A program made the translations under genes and the position numbers. Below, piece by piece: positions 5,016 through 5,403 of a stretch of 5,403 nucleotides of DNA (position 1 is the stretch's first letter; every line of letters starts with the position of its first letter). The stretch is from an uncultured bacterium (GTDB lineage: Bacteria; Bacillota; Clostridia; Oscillospirales; Acutalibacteraceae): assembly GCA_905215055.1 (NCBI GenBank), contig CAJMOH010000099.1, positions 1-5,403 on the forward strand, given 5' to 3'. Under the pieces are notes generated by a model. It saw only the letters and a program-made list of their open reading frames with translations, ran no database searches and had not been told where the DNA came from.

Positions 5016-5038
5016 AGTGGCCGGCAGAGCCGGCCACT
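5016..5038. other. Perfect 10-bp hairpin, second of a tandem pair
   Basis: Arms agtggccggc (5016-5025) and gccggccact (5029-5038) with an AGA loop. Flanking cccgg (5005-5009) and ccggg (5039-5043) could pair around it and compete with the 4979-5007 hairpin. Confidence 0.85.
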
Positions 5039-5043
5039 CCGGG

Positions 5044-5300
5044 AATTTTGCAAGGCGTCAATTTTCCGATTTTTAGGGGTCGGTTTTGGGGCCTTGGCGT
5101 CAAACTGGGTGTCGTGAATTCCAGATTTTCTCAGTGTAGTGCCATTCTCTACGGTGTCAGGATAGGGGTTGTGGCAGTTTCCTGCTTTCAGCAGGGCAAG
5201 CAGAGCGCCCGGTTGTCCGCCTGGCACGAAGCACGGGGCTAAGCCCCGAACCCCCTCGAAATCCTCTTCTTTTTCTCTGCATTAAGAGAGTCACCCCCCA
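5044..5300. other. Non-coding stretch with small inverted repeats (possible mobile-element transfer or leader region)
   Basis: No supported gene. Small inverted repeats occur: cctgct-ttc-agcagg (5181-5195) and cggggc-taa-gccccg (5234-5248), followed by a C-rich/T-rich tract. Short frames on both strands lack ribosome binding sites and domains. Inverted repeats before a structured leader are compatible with an origin of transfer of an integrative element, but no relaxase gene or nick consensus is visible, so this is only a guess. Confidence 0.3.
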
Positions 5301-5331
5301 TCAAAAACTGCGCCGCTAAACAAAGAAAAGG
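5301..5331 (+). repeat. Right copy of the ~30-bp direct repeat (partner at 3813-3845)
   Basis: tcaaaaactgc (5301-5311), gccgc, then taaacaaagaaaagg (5317-5331). The last 15 bases are identical to 3831-3845, and 10 of the first 11 match. A large hairpin begins 6 nt later. Confidence 0.6.
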
Positions 5332-5336
5332 AAAAC

Positions 5337-5378
5337 TCCCCGCCCAGCGGTGGAACTAAATCCACCCCCGGGCGGGGA
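5337..5378. other. Two-tier stem-loop near the right edge
   Basis: Outer arms tccccgccc (5337-5345) and gggcgggga (5370-5378), a 3x3 internal loop, inner arms ggtgga (5349-5354) and tccacc (5361-5366), loop actaaa. On the plus strand only TTTCTA follows. It could be a leader or attenuator structure for a gene beyond the window, or a weak terminator. Confidence 0.75.
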
Positions 5379-5403
5379 TTTCTAGTCGGTTCAAGATGCG
5401 GGT

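Noticed and set aside
5012..5242. Two opposing ~65-70 codon frames near the right end
   Set aside because: They mirror each other on opposite strands, have no start signals, and one begins inside a perfect hairpin; coding is not supported.

Overview
The window looks like chromosomal DNA of a GC-rich, gut-type clostridial Firmicute, most likely Oscillospiraceae-like. This is inferred from the SigI/RsgI gene pair, the SLH-anchored surface protein, the strong GGAGG-type ribosome binding sites and the codon choice. No 16S or other taxonomic marker is present, so the assignment is an inference.

Left part (1-2480, all on the minus strand): a compact envelope-signalling locus. sigI (an alternative sigma factor) and rsgI (its membrane anti-sigma factor) overlap by 4 nt and end at an intrinsic terminator. 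After the terminator comes a separately promoted gene for a lipoprotein. This lipoprotein resembles the extracellular half of RsgI without the sigma-binding and transmembrane parts, and its gene runs off the left edge inside perfect 45-bp tandem repeats. The sigI operon and the lipoprotein gene are preceded by near-identical promoter-like elements, ACCCCG-N18-CGTATTCTAC, which fit the known C-rich -35 / CG-type -10 pattern of SigI promoters. Both extracellular proteins carry an Asn-Pro juxtamembrane motif and the same C-terminal DTDYGPxxDGVTDY motif. The simplest reading is one self-activating SigI regulon whose members include an RsgI-like lipoprotein.

Middle (2769-3734, plus strand): the remains of a choice-of-anchor I / S-layer-homology surface protein. 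Three SLH domains and the last part of the beta-propeller-like domain are intact. The signal peptide is missing, and the N-terminal strand appears fused directly to the C-terminal part at a short shared Gly-Gly-Val-Met sequence. A good intrinsic terminator follows.

Right part (3787-5403): more AT-rich at first. It holds one small winged-helix (HTH_36-like) protein gene with a damaged-looking 5' end, then about 1 kb with no convincing gene. That stretch is full of perfect hairpins, a pair of diverged ~88-bp repeats 219 bp apart, a minus-strand terminator, and a 15-bp sequence (taaacaaagaaaagg) that also occurs just left of the HTH gene. It looks like the regulatory or non-coding margin, or the remnant, of an integrative element.
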